A DNA stretch of 64,000 bases from Candidatus Sabulitectum silens. Its GTDB lineage: Bacteria; Fermentibacterota; Fermentibacteria; Fermentibacterales; JCC-6. The notes below the pieces were generated by a model. That model did no database searches, was not told the origin of the DNA, and saw nothing but the letters and a program-made list of their open reading frames with translations. A program made the position numbers and the translations under genes. Location: assembly GCA_001875255.1 (NCBI GenBank), contig MJAN01000007.1:78250-142249 (forward strand). Direction: 5' to 3'. Of the stretch, positions 7,753 through 18,169 are shown piece by piece (the first letter of the stretch is position 1; every line of letters starts with the position of its first letter).

Positions 7753-10028
7753 GTGCTTCTGGTGGACTACCGGCTTGGAAAGAACAACTCCGCCGGGGCC
7801 AGGATACAGTCGGTGACCGACAGACTGGAAAAGAGGCTGGACTGTTCGGTGATACCCGCCCCTGAATGCGACGAGGCGGCGAAGATAGTCATGGCAAGGC
7901 CGGACCTTGGCTGTCTTGTGATCAACTGGGATAACGAGACCGCCGAGGGCGTTTCCCCGGAAGACCTGATCGCTCTGGTCAGGGTGAGGAACTCCGAGGT
8001 ACCCATTCTGGTAATGACCGACAAATCATCCATCACCGACATAAAAGCAGGGGTCCTGAAGGAGATCGACGGCTATATCTGGCTGGACGAGGACACCCCT
8101 TCCTTCATAGCCGGCAGGATCGACAGGGAGCTGGAGAAGTACATAGAGTGCATCATGCCCCCCTTTTTCAAAGGGCTGGTGAAGTATGCCGAGGAATACA
8201 GATACTCCTGGCATACACCGGGCCACATGGGCGGGTTGGCCTTTCTCAGGCATCCCGCGGGAATAGCCTGCCACAAGTTCTTCGGCGAGAACCTTTTCAG
8301 GTCCGATCTTTCGGTCTCCGTGGCTGATCTCGGTTCCCTTCTTGACCATAACGGTGTGGTGGGGGACTCCGAAAGGGAGGCCGCCCGGGTCTTCGGCGCC
8401 GATGAGACCTTCTTCGTTACCAACGGGAATTCAGCTGCGAATCAGATCGTGTGGCGCGCCAGGGTAGGCATGGGGGATATCGCCCTTCTTGACAGGAACT
8501 GCCACAAGAGCCTGAACTACGCCATGATAGCCACCGGCGCGGTTCCCATTTACATGAAGCCCTCAAGGAACCCCTACGGCACCATAGGCCCGGTGAACAT
8601 GAGGGAAATGGAGCCGGCGGCGCTGAAGAGGAAGATCGCCGAATCCCCTCTTATCAGTAATCGGAAGGCCAGGATAAAGATGGCGGTCCTTACCAACTCC
8701 ACCTACGACGGCCTCTGCTACAATGTCAACAGGATACTGGACAAGCTGGGTCCCAATGTAGACAACATTCACTTCGATGAGGCCTGGTTCGCCTACGCCG
8801 CCTTCCATCCACTCTATAGAGCTATTACGCCATGACCCGGAAAGCAGGGAAAGGCCACATCCCCCGGTTTTCGCCACCCAGTCCACCCACAAACTCCTTG
8901 CTGCGCTCTCCCAGGCCTCCATGATACACGTTCTCAACGGCAGTTCGGAAGAGGTGGACCGGGAGCTGTTCAACGAAGCCTTCATGATGCACAGTTCAAC
9001 TTCACCCCAGTACTCCATCATCGCGACCCTGGATGTGAGCACCAGGATGATGAAGGGGTCCGGCGGCCGAACACTGATGAACGAGACCATCGAGGAACCC
9101 ATCGTTTTCAGGAAGAAAATGGTTCAGATAGGAAGGGAGATCTCGAAGACCCCATCGGAACCGGGCAAGGGGTGGTGGTTCAAGGTGTGGCAGCCGGACA
9201 GGACCGAGGTAAAGGGTAAGAAAGTTTCCTTCGACAGCCTGGACAACGACTATCTCCTGAACAACCGAAGCTGCTGGATGCTGAAGCCCGGGCAGAAGTG
9301 GCATCTCTTTGAGAACATCAACCGCGACCAGATAATGCTGGACCCCCAGAAGGTCACCATCGCCACCCCGGGAATAAACTTCAATGGAATGCCGGAAGAG
9401 GTTGGCATACCCGCTTCGGTGGTAACCGCCTTCCTGAGGGACAGGGGGATAGTGGTGGAGAAGACAGGTTACTATTCCTGGCTCTGTCTCTTCTCCATGG
9501 GCACCTCCAGGGGCAAGTCCGGAACCCTTCTGGCGGAGCTTTTCACATTCAAGAAGCACTACGACGACAATTCCGACATAGAGGTGGTGATCCCATCCCT
9601 TCCGGAGATGTACCCGAGGTTTATCTCGAAAGGGGATCAGGGACCTCTGCGACGAGATGCACGGCCATATAGTTTCCACAGACCTTGTGGGCAGGATGCT
9701 CCGGTCCTTCGACGAGCTTCCGGAACAGGTAATGACCCCGGCGGACGCCTTCAAGTACGTCACGAAGAACAGAGTGGACTGGGTACCCCTCGACCAGGCT
9801 GAGAACCGGATACCCTCCATGATGGTGGTGCCCTATCCCCCGGGTATTCCCCTTATCATGCCCGGTGAGAAATTCTCCCAAAGGAACCCGGACATCCTTG
9901 CCTACCTTAAGGCCATAGAAGGGTTCGAAGCTCGTTTCCCGGGATTTGAGAGCGACATTCACGGAATAAGGAAACTCCACGAGGCCGAGGACGGGAAGAG
10001 GTTCAGAATACCATGCATTCACGAATAG
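7753..10028 (+). CDS. Orn/Lys/Arg decarboxylase (class I, PLP), frame-disrupted
   Basis: PLP-dependent basic amino acid decarboxylase of the LdcI/SpeC/AdiA fold, about 760 residues. Residues 1-125 form a receiver-like wing domain (LLVDYRLGKNNSAGA; VPILVMTDKSS). The catalytic part has YRYSWHTPGHMGGLAF, GNSAANQIVWRARVGMGD, NIHFDEAWFAYAAFHPLY and the PLP-lysine motif FATQSTHKLLAALSQASMIH. The C-terminal domain includes MVVPYPPGIPLIMPGE. It produces a polyamine or cadaverine and consumes a proton (family knowledge); substrate not assignable. There are four one-base losses near 8817, 8862, 9614 and 9634. GTG 7753 is the first start in frame; a TTG at 7734 before a run of seven A would give a better N-terminus if one A were extra. 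Confidence 0.85.
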
Positions 10029-12777
10029 AGGAACGAACTGATTTTTACAGGCTGACACCGGGGGAATCCCTGGAGGCCCTGAATTCCTCCAGGGAGGGGT
10101 TGTCCCGGGCGGAGGCGAAAAAGAGGCGGGAACAGTTCGGCCCGAACTCCATTGCCCTGGAGAAGGGTCCTTCGAAACTCCTTCTCTTCCTTTCCCAGTT
10201 CCGGGAACTCCTCGTTATGGTCCTGATAGTGGCCGGAGCGATATCCCTGGCCATGGGCAGCTACCGCGACGGCGCGGTGATGTTCGTGATCGTTTTCGTG
10301 AACGCGGTGATCGGCTTCGTGCAGGAGTACAAGGCCGGCAAGGTGCTGGAAAAGCTCCGTGAGCTCATCAGGTCCCCGGCGAAGGTTTTCGTGGAAGGCC
10401 AGCTCACCGAAGTGAACCAGGCCGACCTTGTCCCCGGGGACATCGTGGAGGTGGAGGCCGGGGACAGGATACCGGCGGACATCAGACTTCTCGAGGCCTT
10501 CAACCTCAGGACCAACGACTTTTCCCTCACCGGAGAGTCCATGCCCCAGGAGAAGGAAACAGAAGCCCTTCCCGATAACAGGATACTGGCGGACAGACTG
10601 AACATGGCCTACACGGGAACCACCGTTGCCACCGGCAGCGCCACGGGTATAGTGGTGAGAACCGGCTCAAGCACCGAAATGGGAAAGATAGCCTCCATGA
10701 CATCCAGTACGGTATCCGCCAGAAGCCCCCTTCAGGTGGAGCTGGGAAGCCTGGCAAAGTGGCTTACCTCCATCGTGGCGGTGCTCAGTGTGATACTCTT
10801 CTTCGTTGCCCTCTCCCAGGGGTTCTCATCCTTCAACAGCCTCATCCTCGCCCTGGGAATAGCCGTGGCCTGCGTTCCCCAGGCCCTGCCCGCCCAGGTA
10901 ACCGTGGCCCTCAGCGCCGCAAGCCGGAGGCTCGCGGCCAGGAACGTGGTGGTCAAGAACCTTCCAAGTGTGGAACCCTGGGTTCCACTTCTGTGATATG
11001 CACCGACAAGACCGGAACCCTTACCAAGAATGAGATGACCGTAACCGGTCTCTGGTTCGACGGTGATACCTATACGGTAACCGGTAAGGGATATGAACCC
11101 ACCGGAGACATCGTGGACGGATCGGGGCAGAAGGTTTCCCAGGAGGTCATCGACAGGCTTGAGATAATGCTGGACGCGGGAACCATGGCCTCCAACGCCG
11201 AGATACACCCCCCGGACCAGGATCACAAGGGCTGGTACCCCATCGGCGACCCAACCGAGGCCGCCATAATTACCCTCTCTACGAAGGCGGGTACAAGAAG
11301 TCCCAGGGAAGACGAGGAAAACCCCGAGATAAAGGAGTTCCCATTCGATTCCGAAAGGAAGAGGATGAGCTCCATAAGGCGTTTCGGTGAACGCTACCAG
11401 CTTGCCATGAAGGGCGCCTCGTCAAGCGTTCTTTCCATAAGCACCCACATCTACAGGAAGGGCGAAGCGGTTCCCATCACCGAAGAAGACAGAAAAGAGA
11501 TCGAAGGGCTCAGCGAGGAATACTCCGCCCGTGCCCTGCGTGTTCTGGCCATTGCCTTCAGGCCCCTGGAGGAGGACGGGTCCGACTACACCATGGAAAC
11601 CGCCGAGAAGGATGTTGTCTTCCTGGGGCTGGTCTTCATGATGGACCCGCCGAAGGACGGCGTCAAGGAGGCCATCGAAGCCTGCCACCGGGCCAGCATC
11701 AGAATAATCGTGATGACCGGCGACCACTCCATAACCGCCAAGGCAGTTGGAAAGCTGGTGGGCCTCACTCCGGTGGGCGAGCCCCCGGTCTATACAGGGG
11801 CACAGCTGGAGGAAATGGATGACAGCCGGCTTCGGGAGATCCTTCTTCAGGGGGGATCCATGGTCTTCAGCAGGGTTGACCCCTCCCACAAGCTGCGAAT
11901 AGTGACCATTCTCGAGGACGATGGCGAGGTGGTGGCGGTTACCGGCGACGGCGTGAACGACGCCCCGGCCCTGAAGAAGGCCAACATCGGGGTGGCCATG
12001 GGGGTAACGGGAACCGATGTTTCCAAGGAGGCGGCGGAGCTAATTCTTCTGGACGACAGCTTTACCTCCCTTGTCTATGCCGTAAAGGAGGGGAGGACCA
12101 TCTACGGCAATCTTAAGAAGACCGTTCTGGCCTCCCTCACCACCAACATGGCGGAGCTCATGGTGGTCATACTGGGTCTTGCGGCGGTTGCCATGGGGGA
12201 CTGGGCCATACCGATACTGGCCATACAGATACTTGCAATAGATCTCCTGGCCGAGGTGATGCCCCTTACCTTCCTCACCTATGACCCCCCTTCGGAAAGC
12301 GTTATGGAGGACCTGCCCAGGAACATGGAAGACCATATAATGAACAGGAGATCCTCCCTGGAAGTCCTTTGGCTGGGGGCGCTCATCGGCGGCCTCTCAT
12401 TTGCCAACTTCGCCTTCACTGGGATCAGGGAGGGTGTTACCTTCCACTCCGGTGTTTCCCTGGAGAACCCGCTGTACATGAGGGCAATGACCATGGCCTA
12501 CCTCACAATAGCCTTCTGCCAGTATGTGAACATCCTTTCCAGGAGGTTCACATATACCTCCATCTTCAACAGGAACTTTTTTACCAACAGGATACTTCTC
12601 TGGTCCATACTCGGTTCAATAGCTATAACCCTCGGGGTTATCTACGGTCCCGCCGGCTCTTTCCTCTCCTTCCATGGACCAACCCTCCTGGACTGGGTCT
12701 GGGTGGCCGCCGGGGCCTCTGTCTATCTCGTGGCCTTCGAGCTGCTCAAAGCGGCCAGGAGGGCTGGAAGGAAATGA
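10013..12777 (+). CDS. P-type cation ATPase (type II, Ca2+/Na+-like), one frame break
   Basis: Membrane cation pump of about 920 residues. In order: an N-terminal cation_ATPase_N region (LTPGESLEALNSSREGLSRA), actuator loop FSLTGESMPQ (the TGES phosphatase motif), TM4 motif GIAVACVPQALPAQVTVALS, the phosphorylation motif ICTDKTGTLTKNEMTV, MKGASSSVLS (nucleotide binding), MTGDHSITAKAVG, VAVTGDGVNDAPALKKANIG and a six-helix C-terminal transport region. TM4 carries PQALPAQ where Ca2+ pumps have PEGLPA; this changes an ion-ligand position, so Ca2+ specificity is unsafe to assume. One base is lost near 10976 (GAAACCC read as GAACCC), splitting the frame just before DKTGT. The start overlaps the decarboxylase end by 16 bases. 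Confidence 0.88.
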
Positions 12778-12799
12778 AAGACATTTACGGAGGTGATCC

Positions 12800-13567
12800 A
12801 TGATAGCGAGCCTTTTTCTGATAGTTCTGTCCGGTGTGCCCTCCGGGACCGTCATGCGCGGTTCAGCGGAGGTGTCCCCCGGGGAGATGATCGAAGACCT
12901 TAGAGGATACGACGGAGTGTTCATCGGCGAGAAACACGACGACCCCCTTGCCCACGAATGGGAGCTTTTCATCTGGGAGGCCCTTGCGGAGGACGGAAGG
13001 GTCCTGGCCCTTGAAATGTTCGAGACCGATGTTCAGGATGTTCTTGATGCCTATCTCGCCGGGGAGATAACCGGGGAAGAGTTCCTTGAAGGTTCCCGCC
13101 CCTGGGGCAACTACCCTACTGACTATGCCCCCCTGGTGGAGCTGGCCAGGGAGAGGGGGCTTCCTGTGATAGCCGCCAACGTGCCCCGGAGATACGCCGC
13201 AATGGTGGCCTCCGGAGGTTATGGAGCCCTGGCTGAGGAACCTTTCTTCATGGAACTTCGGATCGATTCATCCTCGGTGTTCTACCGTGAGAAGTTCATG
13301 GCCACCATGGAGGCCATCGGGGGTGAAATGCACGGAATGCCCATGGACCACGGGAATATGTACAGGGCTCAGATACTGAAGGACGCGGTGATGGCGGCTT
13401 CCGTTGCCGGGGAAAGGTTCGTTCTCGTATGTGGCGGTTTCCACAGCGACCACCACTCGGGCATTCCCGATCAGCTTCCCGGGAACGTATCCGTCGCCAC
13501 GGTGAAAATACTCGCCGAAGGGGAGGAATTCGACGAAGAAGCAGCTGACTATGTCATAGTCAGATAG
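12800..13567 (+). CDS. ChaN-like (DUF399) secreted haem-binding-type protein
   Basis: 255 residues, intact. A short signal segment (MIASLFLIVLSGVPSGTV) precedes a ChaN fold: VFIGEKHDDPLAHEWEL (the GExH-x-x-x-x-H motif), VLALEMFETDVQDVLDAYLA, SRPWGNYPTDYAPLVELARE, GLPVIAANVPRRYAAMV and FVLVCGGFHSDHHSGIP. ChaN proteins bind haem and are linked to iron uptake (family knowledge). There is no lipobox cysteine, so it is probably periplasmic rather than a lipoprotein. AGGTG lies just upstream of the ATG, 22 bases after the P-type ATPase stop. Confidence 0.8.
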   Translation: MIASLFLIVLSGVPSGTVMRGSAEVSPGEMIEDLRGYDGVFIGEKHDDPLAHEWELFIWEALAEDGRVLALEMFETDVQDVLDAYLAGEITGEEFLEGSRPWGNYPTDYAPLVELARERGLPVIAANVPRRYAAMVASGGYGALAEEPFFMELRIDSSSVFYREKFMATMEAIGGEMHGMPMDHGNMYRAQILKDAVMAASVAGERFVLVCGGFHSDHHSGIPDQLPGNVSVATVKILAEGEEFDEEAADYVIVR

Positions 13568-13650
13568 GTTTTCCCCGGGGGTTTCCGGCCCGAACCACCC
13601 AAGAAATTGATTATATTCTGCCTTTCTTACCGTAACGCTGTGGAGGAAAA

Positions 13651-14748
13651 ATGACACATGAAGAACTTGTCACGGAGATCCGTGGGGTAGAGGAGCGTGC
13701 TCGTCTGCTCAGGGAGCGTCTTTGACCTCGATTCTCTGCTGAAAAAGGAAAAGGAGCTGGAGGAGGTAATGGCTTCCGCCGGCTTCTGGAACAACCGTCC
13801 CAGGGCCCTTGAGGCCATTGCCGAGATGAAAAGGATACAGAACTGGACGAAACCCCTCACCGCCCTTCTTGAAAAGGTGGAAGACCTCAAGGCCGCACTG
13901 GAACTCCTGGAACTTGAAGACGACATCGGCATCAGGACCGACGCCGAGATTCGACTGGGCAACACCAGGAAGACCATGGATCAGCTGGAGTTCCGCCAGA
14001 TGCTTTCCGGGGAACTCGATGGATCCGACTGCATCCTTACCGTCCGTTCCGGCGCCGGTGGCGTAGACAGCCACGACTGGACGGAAATGCTCATGAAAAT
14101 GTACATAATGTGGGCGGAGAACCAGGATTACGATGTAACTGTAATGGACACCTCCCCCGGCGACGGCGTGGGGATGAGGGAAGCGGTCCTGGCCATAAGG
14201 GGCCCGTATGCCTACGGATATCTCGGGGCGGAGAAGGGCATTCACCGGCTGGTGCGCAAGAGCCCCTTCGACCAGAACCACCGCAGGCACACAGCTTCGC
14301 TTCGGTCTTTCCACTGCCTGACCTCGACGACTCCATCGAGGTGGACATCAATCCCGATGATGTGAGGACCGATGTGTTCAGGGCCAGCGGCGCCGGCGGC
14401 CAGCACATAAACAAGACATCCAGCGCCGTCAGGCTGACCCACCTTCCCACGGGTATAGCGGTGACCTGTCAGAACGAGCGCAGCCAGCACAGGAACCGCG
14501 AACTTGCCTGGAAGGTACTGAGGGCCAGGATGTACGAAATGGAGGAGGAAAAGAGACGCAAAGAGCGTGAGAAGCTTGAGGGCACCAAGAGCGACGTCTC
14601 CTGGGGTCACCAGATACGCTCCTATGTCCTGCACCCCTACCAGATGGTGAAGGATCACAGGACCGACAAAGAGACATCGGACATCGAGGGCTTCCTGAAC
14701 GGCAACATTCAGGAATTTATTGAAGACTACCTGAGAAAGTGCAAGTAA
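13651..14748 (+). CDS. prfB: Peptide chain release factor 2 (programmed +1 frameshift)
   Basis: Class I release factor that reads UGA and UAA and triggers peptide release. Start ATG 13651 follows GGAGG. The 24-codon first frame ends at TGA 13723; translation continues in the +1 frame ([16 protein letters not shown]). The recognition tripeptide SPF (VRKSPFDQN) marks it as RF2, and the catalytic GGQ lies in [21 protein letters not shown] second break near 14290 (HTASLR where HTSFASV is expected) fits one lost C and is probably an error. After repair the protein is about 365 residues, normal for RF2. It directly abuts lysS (TAA immediately followed by ATG), the same prfB-lysS order known from enterobacteria. 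Confidence 0.95.
13711..13726 (+). promoter_or_regulatory. prfB autoregulatory +1 frameshift site
   Basis: Internal Shine-Dalgarno AGGGAG (13711-13716), three bases (CGT), then CTTTGAC (13720-13726), with TGA in frame 0. Spacing and the CTTTGAC slippery heptamer match the well-known prfB site of E. coli. When RF2 is scarce, ribosomes pause at UGA and slip +1 on CUU, so RF2 controls its own synthesis. Confidence 0.95.
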
Positions 14749-16221
14749 ATGGCCATAGATAGAAATGAATTCATAGAGCGGAGGCTGGAAAAGCTGACCG
14801 CCATAAGGGAATCCGGCATGGATCCATATCCCCCTGAAACTCCATCAAGACTTCCGGTGGAAGACCTCAGAGCCGCCGGTGACACAGAAGAACCCATGGC
14901 CACCAGCGGCAGGATAATGGCCAAGAGGAAGCACGGCAAGACCGTTTTCTGTGACCTCCACGATCCCACGGGAAGAATACAGCTATTCATGAACGGCAAA
15001 GTGATGGGAGAGGAGGGCTGGGAGCTTCTGGGGAACCTCGATCTGGGTGATATCATCTGGGTAAAGGGCCCCCTCTTCACCACCCGGACAGGTGAGCTTT
15101 CGGTGAAGGTAACGGACCTTCTGCTTCTAACCAAGGCAGTGAGACCCCTGCCGGTTGTAAAGACCGATTCCGAGGGAAAGGTTCACGATGCCGTGAGCGA
15201 TCCCGATTTCCTGTTCAGGCACAGGTGCGTGGATCTCATACTGAACGAAACATCAAGGAACAGGTTCATAACCCGCAGCAGGATCCTGAGCGCTTCCAGG
15301 GAATACCTCGATTCCAACGGCTTCCTGGAGGTGGAAACACCGGTGCTTCAGCAGATATACGGTGGAGCCGCCGCCGAGCCCTTCGTAAGCTACTACAATT
15401 CCATGGAGGAGGAGTGCTATCTCAGAATAGCCACCGAGCTCTATCTGAAAAGGCTTCTGGCAGGTGGCCTGCACAGGGTTTACGAGATGGGGAAGGACTT
15501 CAGGAACGAAGGGGTGGACAGAACCCACAGCCCGGAGTTCACCCAGCTGGAGCTCTATGAAGCCTGGACCGACTACAGGGGAATGATGGACCGTTTCGAG
15601 GGGATCGTCACCGCCGCGGCACAGGCCGCCGGTTCAGGGAAGAACACGGTCTTCATGGGCAACGATATCAACCTGGAACCACCCTTTGAAAGGATATCCT
15701 TCGTCCCCGCCCTCCACGAGAAAAGCGGCGAGGAACTCTTTGAATGGAACGGGGAAGACCTGTCACGGCTGGCCTCGAAGCTGGGCCTCTGTGAAGATGT
15801 TTCCGACCGGGCGGTTCTCCTCGACAAGCTCTTCGATCACTTCGTAACCCCTGGCCTCATTCAGCCCTGCTTCGTAATAGACTATCCTGTGGAGCTTTCC
15901 CCCCTCGCCAAGCAGAAACCCGATGAACCCAGGCTCACCGAACGATTCGAGGCTTTCATCGCCGGCCTGGAACTGGCCAACGCCTTCAGTGAACAGAACG
16001 ATCCCATCTATCAGAGAAAGATCCTGGAAGCCCAGGCCGGTGAGAGCCTTCACAGGAAGGGTGTGGTTGACCAGGAGTTCCTCTTCGCCCTGGAAACGGG
16101 AATGCCCCCGGCGGGAGGTCTGGGCATCGGGATGGACAGGCTGGTAATGGTACTCACCAACTCGGTTTCCATAAGGGATACCATCCTCTTCCCCCATCTG
16201 AGAAGGGAGAAAGGGATCTGA
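14749..16221 (+). CDS. lysS: Lysyl-tRNA synthetase, class II
   Basis: Charges tRNA-Lys with lysine. 490 residues and intact. An OB-fold anticodon-binding domain (residues 50-150: SGRIMAKRKHGKTVFCDLHD, GRIQLFM) is followed by the class II catalytic core: motif 1 around NGFLEVETPVLQQIYGGA, motif 2 VYEMGKDFRNEGVDRTHSPE (fRNE) and motif 3 GGLGIGMDRLVMVLTNS. SPLAKQKPDEPRLTERFEAF is the lysine-specific insertion region. No Shine-Dalgarno spacer exists because the ATG directly follows the prfB TAA; translational coupling is likely. Confidence 0.97.
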   Translation: MAIDRNEFIERRLEKLTAIRESGMDPYPPETPSRLPVEDLRAAGDTEEPMATSGRIMAKRKHGKTVFCDLHDPTGRIQLFMNGKVMGEEGWELLGNLDLGDIIWVKGPLFTTRTGELSVKVTDLLLLTKAVRPLPVVKTDSEGKVHDAVSDPDFLFRHRCVDLILNETSRNRFITRSRILSASREYLDSNGFLEVETPVLQQIYGGAAAEPFVSYYNSMEEECYLRIATELYLKRLLAGGLHRVYEMGKDFRNEGVDRTHSPEFTQLELYEAWTDYRGMMDRFEGIVTAAAQAAGSGKNTVFMGNDINLEPPFERISFVPALHEKSGEELFEWNGEDLSRLASKLGLCEDVSDRAVLLDKLFDHFVTPGLIQPCFVIDYPVELSPLAKQKPDEPRLTERFEAFIAGLELANAFSEQNDPIYQRKILEAQAGESLHRKGVVDQEFLFALETGMPPAGGLGIGMDRLVMVLTNSVSIRDTILFPHLRREKGI

Positions 16222-17414
16222 GAGTCGTCTGGAGCCTTGCCGCAAGACAGGTCTGGAGCCCTTCCAACTCAACGGTAGTAAGGATGGTAAGCCTTCTTTC
16301 CATGGCGGGAATAGCCATAGGGGTGGCTGCCCTGATAATCCTTCAGGCATTCATGGGAGGGTTTACCGATGCCATTGCCACAGGACTCAGCGGCATCAAT
16401 CCTCCGGTTCATATCTATGCCCCCGGTGGGGGCTACATCGACGATTTCGACCTGGGAACTGTTCAGCTGCTTGCTGGATCGATCCCGGGGATAACCTCGG
16501 TGGTGGGCATAGTGGAAAGGCCGGCGGTGATCAGCGGTTCTCCTGGAACGGTATCAGGGGCTGTGGTAAGGGGAATGGGCGGCGCGACAGGCGGCGTGGT
16601 CGTGGGGTCCGACCTGGCCAGAAACCTGGATGTTGGCCCCGGAGACGAGATCCGCATCGCCTCCTCCGCCGGGGTTGAGATCTCCGGTGCGGGAAGGGTC
16701 CTGGTGGATACCATAGCCGCCATGAGGGTGGACAGCGTGGCGGATTTCGGCCTCGCTGAATACAACGGCTCACTTGTAACGATGCCCCTTTCATCGGCGC
16801 GGACCATCTTTCGTTTTGGAAGCAGACTTACCTCCGCCGGGGCCTATGTTTCCCGGGGCACCGATCCCGTAACCGCCGCGGCAGAACTGGATAATGCCCT
16901 CTATTCGGAATATACAGGCGGCGGCTGGCCGGTCTACATGAGCTCCATCCCCTTCATGGCCTTTCACGGGAACCTTTTCAGGGCCCTGGGCCTCGAAAGG
17001 GCGGCAATGACCATAGTTCTGGCACTGATCACGGTGGTGGCCCTTCTGAACCTTTCCAGTGCCCTTTCCATGATAGCCCTGGAACACAGAAGGGATACAG
17101 GAGTACTGAGAGCCATGGGGCTTCCTCCCGGGGGTGTTGTCCGCATCTCCCTTCTCAGGGGTCTCATTCTGGGCGGAACAGGCGCCTTAACCGGCCTTGG
17201 TTTTGCATGGGCTGCGGTTTTTGCGGTGAACAGGTACTTTCCTGTGAAACTCGATGGAGATGTGTATTGGATAGATGTACTACCAGGTGTTTTTCCCGGG
17301 ATACTGGCACTGGGCGTAACCCTTGCCACTGTTGTTGTCTGCCTTGGAGCAGCGGTTATCCCCGCCATTTCCTCCACGACCATATCCCCTTCCGAGGCGC
17401 TCCGCTATGAATGA
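16218..17414 (+). CDS. LolC/LolE-type lipoprotein-releasing permease (FtsX fold)
   Basis: Inner-membrane subunit of the Lol ABC transporter that extracts lipoproteins for transfer to the outer membrane. One N-terminal TM (MVSLLSMAGIAIGVAALIIL), a large periplasmic MacB_PCD-like domain (residues 60-250: GTVSGAVVRGMGGATGGVVV, MRVDSVADFGLAEYNGSLVT) and three C-terminal TMs ending in PSEALRYE, the classic C-terminus of LolC/E. The first ATG in frame is 16284, but the coding sequence clearly continues upstream (LRVVWSLAARQVWSPSNSTV, typical of the LolC/E N-terminus). The furthest plausible start is CTG 16218, overlapping the lysS TGA as CTGA. lolD follows with an 8-base overlap. Only one such permease is present here, so it may act as a homodimer, as in single-LolF systems. 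Confidence 0.85.
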   Translation: MRVVWSLAARQVWSPSNSTVVRMVSLLSMAGIAIGVAALIILQAFMGGFTDAIATGLSGINPPVHIYAPGGGYIDDFDLGTVQLLAGSIPGITSVVGIVERPAVISGSPGTVSGAVVRGMGGATGGVVVGSDLARNLDVGPGDEIRIASSAGVEISGAGRVLVDTIAAMRVDSVADFGLAEYNGSLVTMPLSSARTIFRFGSRLTSAGAYVSRGTDPVTAAAELDNALYSEYTGGGWPVYMSSIPFMAFHGNLFRALGLERAAMTIVLALITVVALLNLSSALSMIALEHRRDTGVLRAMGLPPGGVVRISLLRGLILGGTGALTGLGFAWAAVFAVNRYFPVKLDGDVYWIDVLPGVFPGILALGVTLATVVVCLGAAVIPAISSTTISPSEALRYE

Positions 17415-18126
17415 CAACAGGGTTCTCGAGGCCAGGGACCTTCATTGTTCCTACGGCGAGGGGGATACCACCATAAGCGTTATCAGGGGTGCATCCATCG
17501 CTGTGAACAGGGGCGAGGTGGTTGCCGTAACCGGCCCCAGCGGCTCCGGAAAGAGCACCCTTCTTCACGCCCTGGGGCTTCTGGAAAAGCCTGAACGGGG
17601 CACGGTGGAGATCTGCGGGCAGGACGGCTGGGCTCTGGGAAGCGGCAGAAGGGCCAGGCTGCGGAACAGGAGCATTGGTTTCGTTTTCCAGTTTCACCAC
17701 CTGCTGGAGGAGTTCACCCTCCTTGAGAATGTTTCCATGCCCTGCCTGATAGCCGGGCTTGGTTCCGCGGAAGCCTCGGACAGGGCCGGTGTCCTGCTTG
17801 ACAGGGTCGGCCTGGGCCACCGTGCCGGCCATTTTCCCACCAGGGTCTCCGGTGGTGAAAGGCAGAGAGCCGCACTGGCAAGGGCCCTTGTGATGGAACC
17901 CCTCATAGTGCTTGCCGACGAGCCCACGGGAAACCTCGACTCGGCTACCAGCCTGGAGGTGGAGAAGCTGATAATGGAGCTTGCCGCCGACGGCACCAGG
18001 TCATTCCTCATGGCGACCCACAGCAGGGAACTCGCCGGGGCGGTGCACCGGCAGCTTTCCCTGGAATCCGGGGTTCTCGTAGAGTCCACGAAGGGCGTTG
18101 ACAGTTCACTGCATAGCAGTTCTTGA
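17407..18126 (+). CDS. lolD: Lipoprotein-releasing system ATP-binding protein
   Basis: ABC ATPase that powers lipoprotein release. About 239 residues and intact. Walker A GPSGSGKST, Q-loop in GFVFQFHHLLEEFTLLEN (LolD/MacB-type F-Q-F/S-H-x-L-L), signature VSGGERQRAALARAL, Walker B VLADEPTGNLDS and H-loop MATHSRELA. The start ATG 17407 lies inside the end of the permease gene (ATGAATGA overlap), which supports one complex. The last 15 residues beyond LSLESGVLVE look unusual and could reflect an indel. Confidence 0.92.
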   Translation: MNDNRVLEARDLHCSYGEGDTTISVIRGASIAVNRGEVVAVTGPSGSGKSTLLHALGLLEKPERGTVEICGQDGWALGSGRRARLRNRSIGFVFQFHHLLEEFTLLENVSMPCLIAGLGSAEASDRAGVLLDRVGLGHRAGHFPTRVSGGERQRAALARALVMEPLIVLADEPTGNLDSATSLEVEKLIMELAADGTRSFLMATHSRELAGAVHRQLSLESGVLVESTKGVDSSLHSSS

Positions 18127-18169
18127 GTATATTCGTCGGCGGCAGGAAGCCGACGCAAAGGGGAGATAC

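Noticed and set aside
13568..13600. CCCCGGGGG palindrome after the ChaN-like gene as a terminator
   Set aside because: There is no loop of workable size and no T-tract; probably chance in GC-rich DNA.
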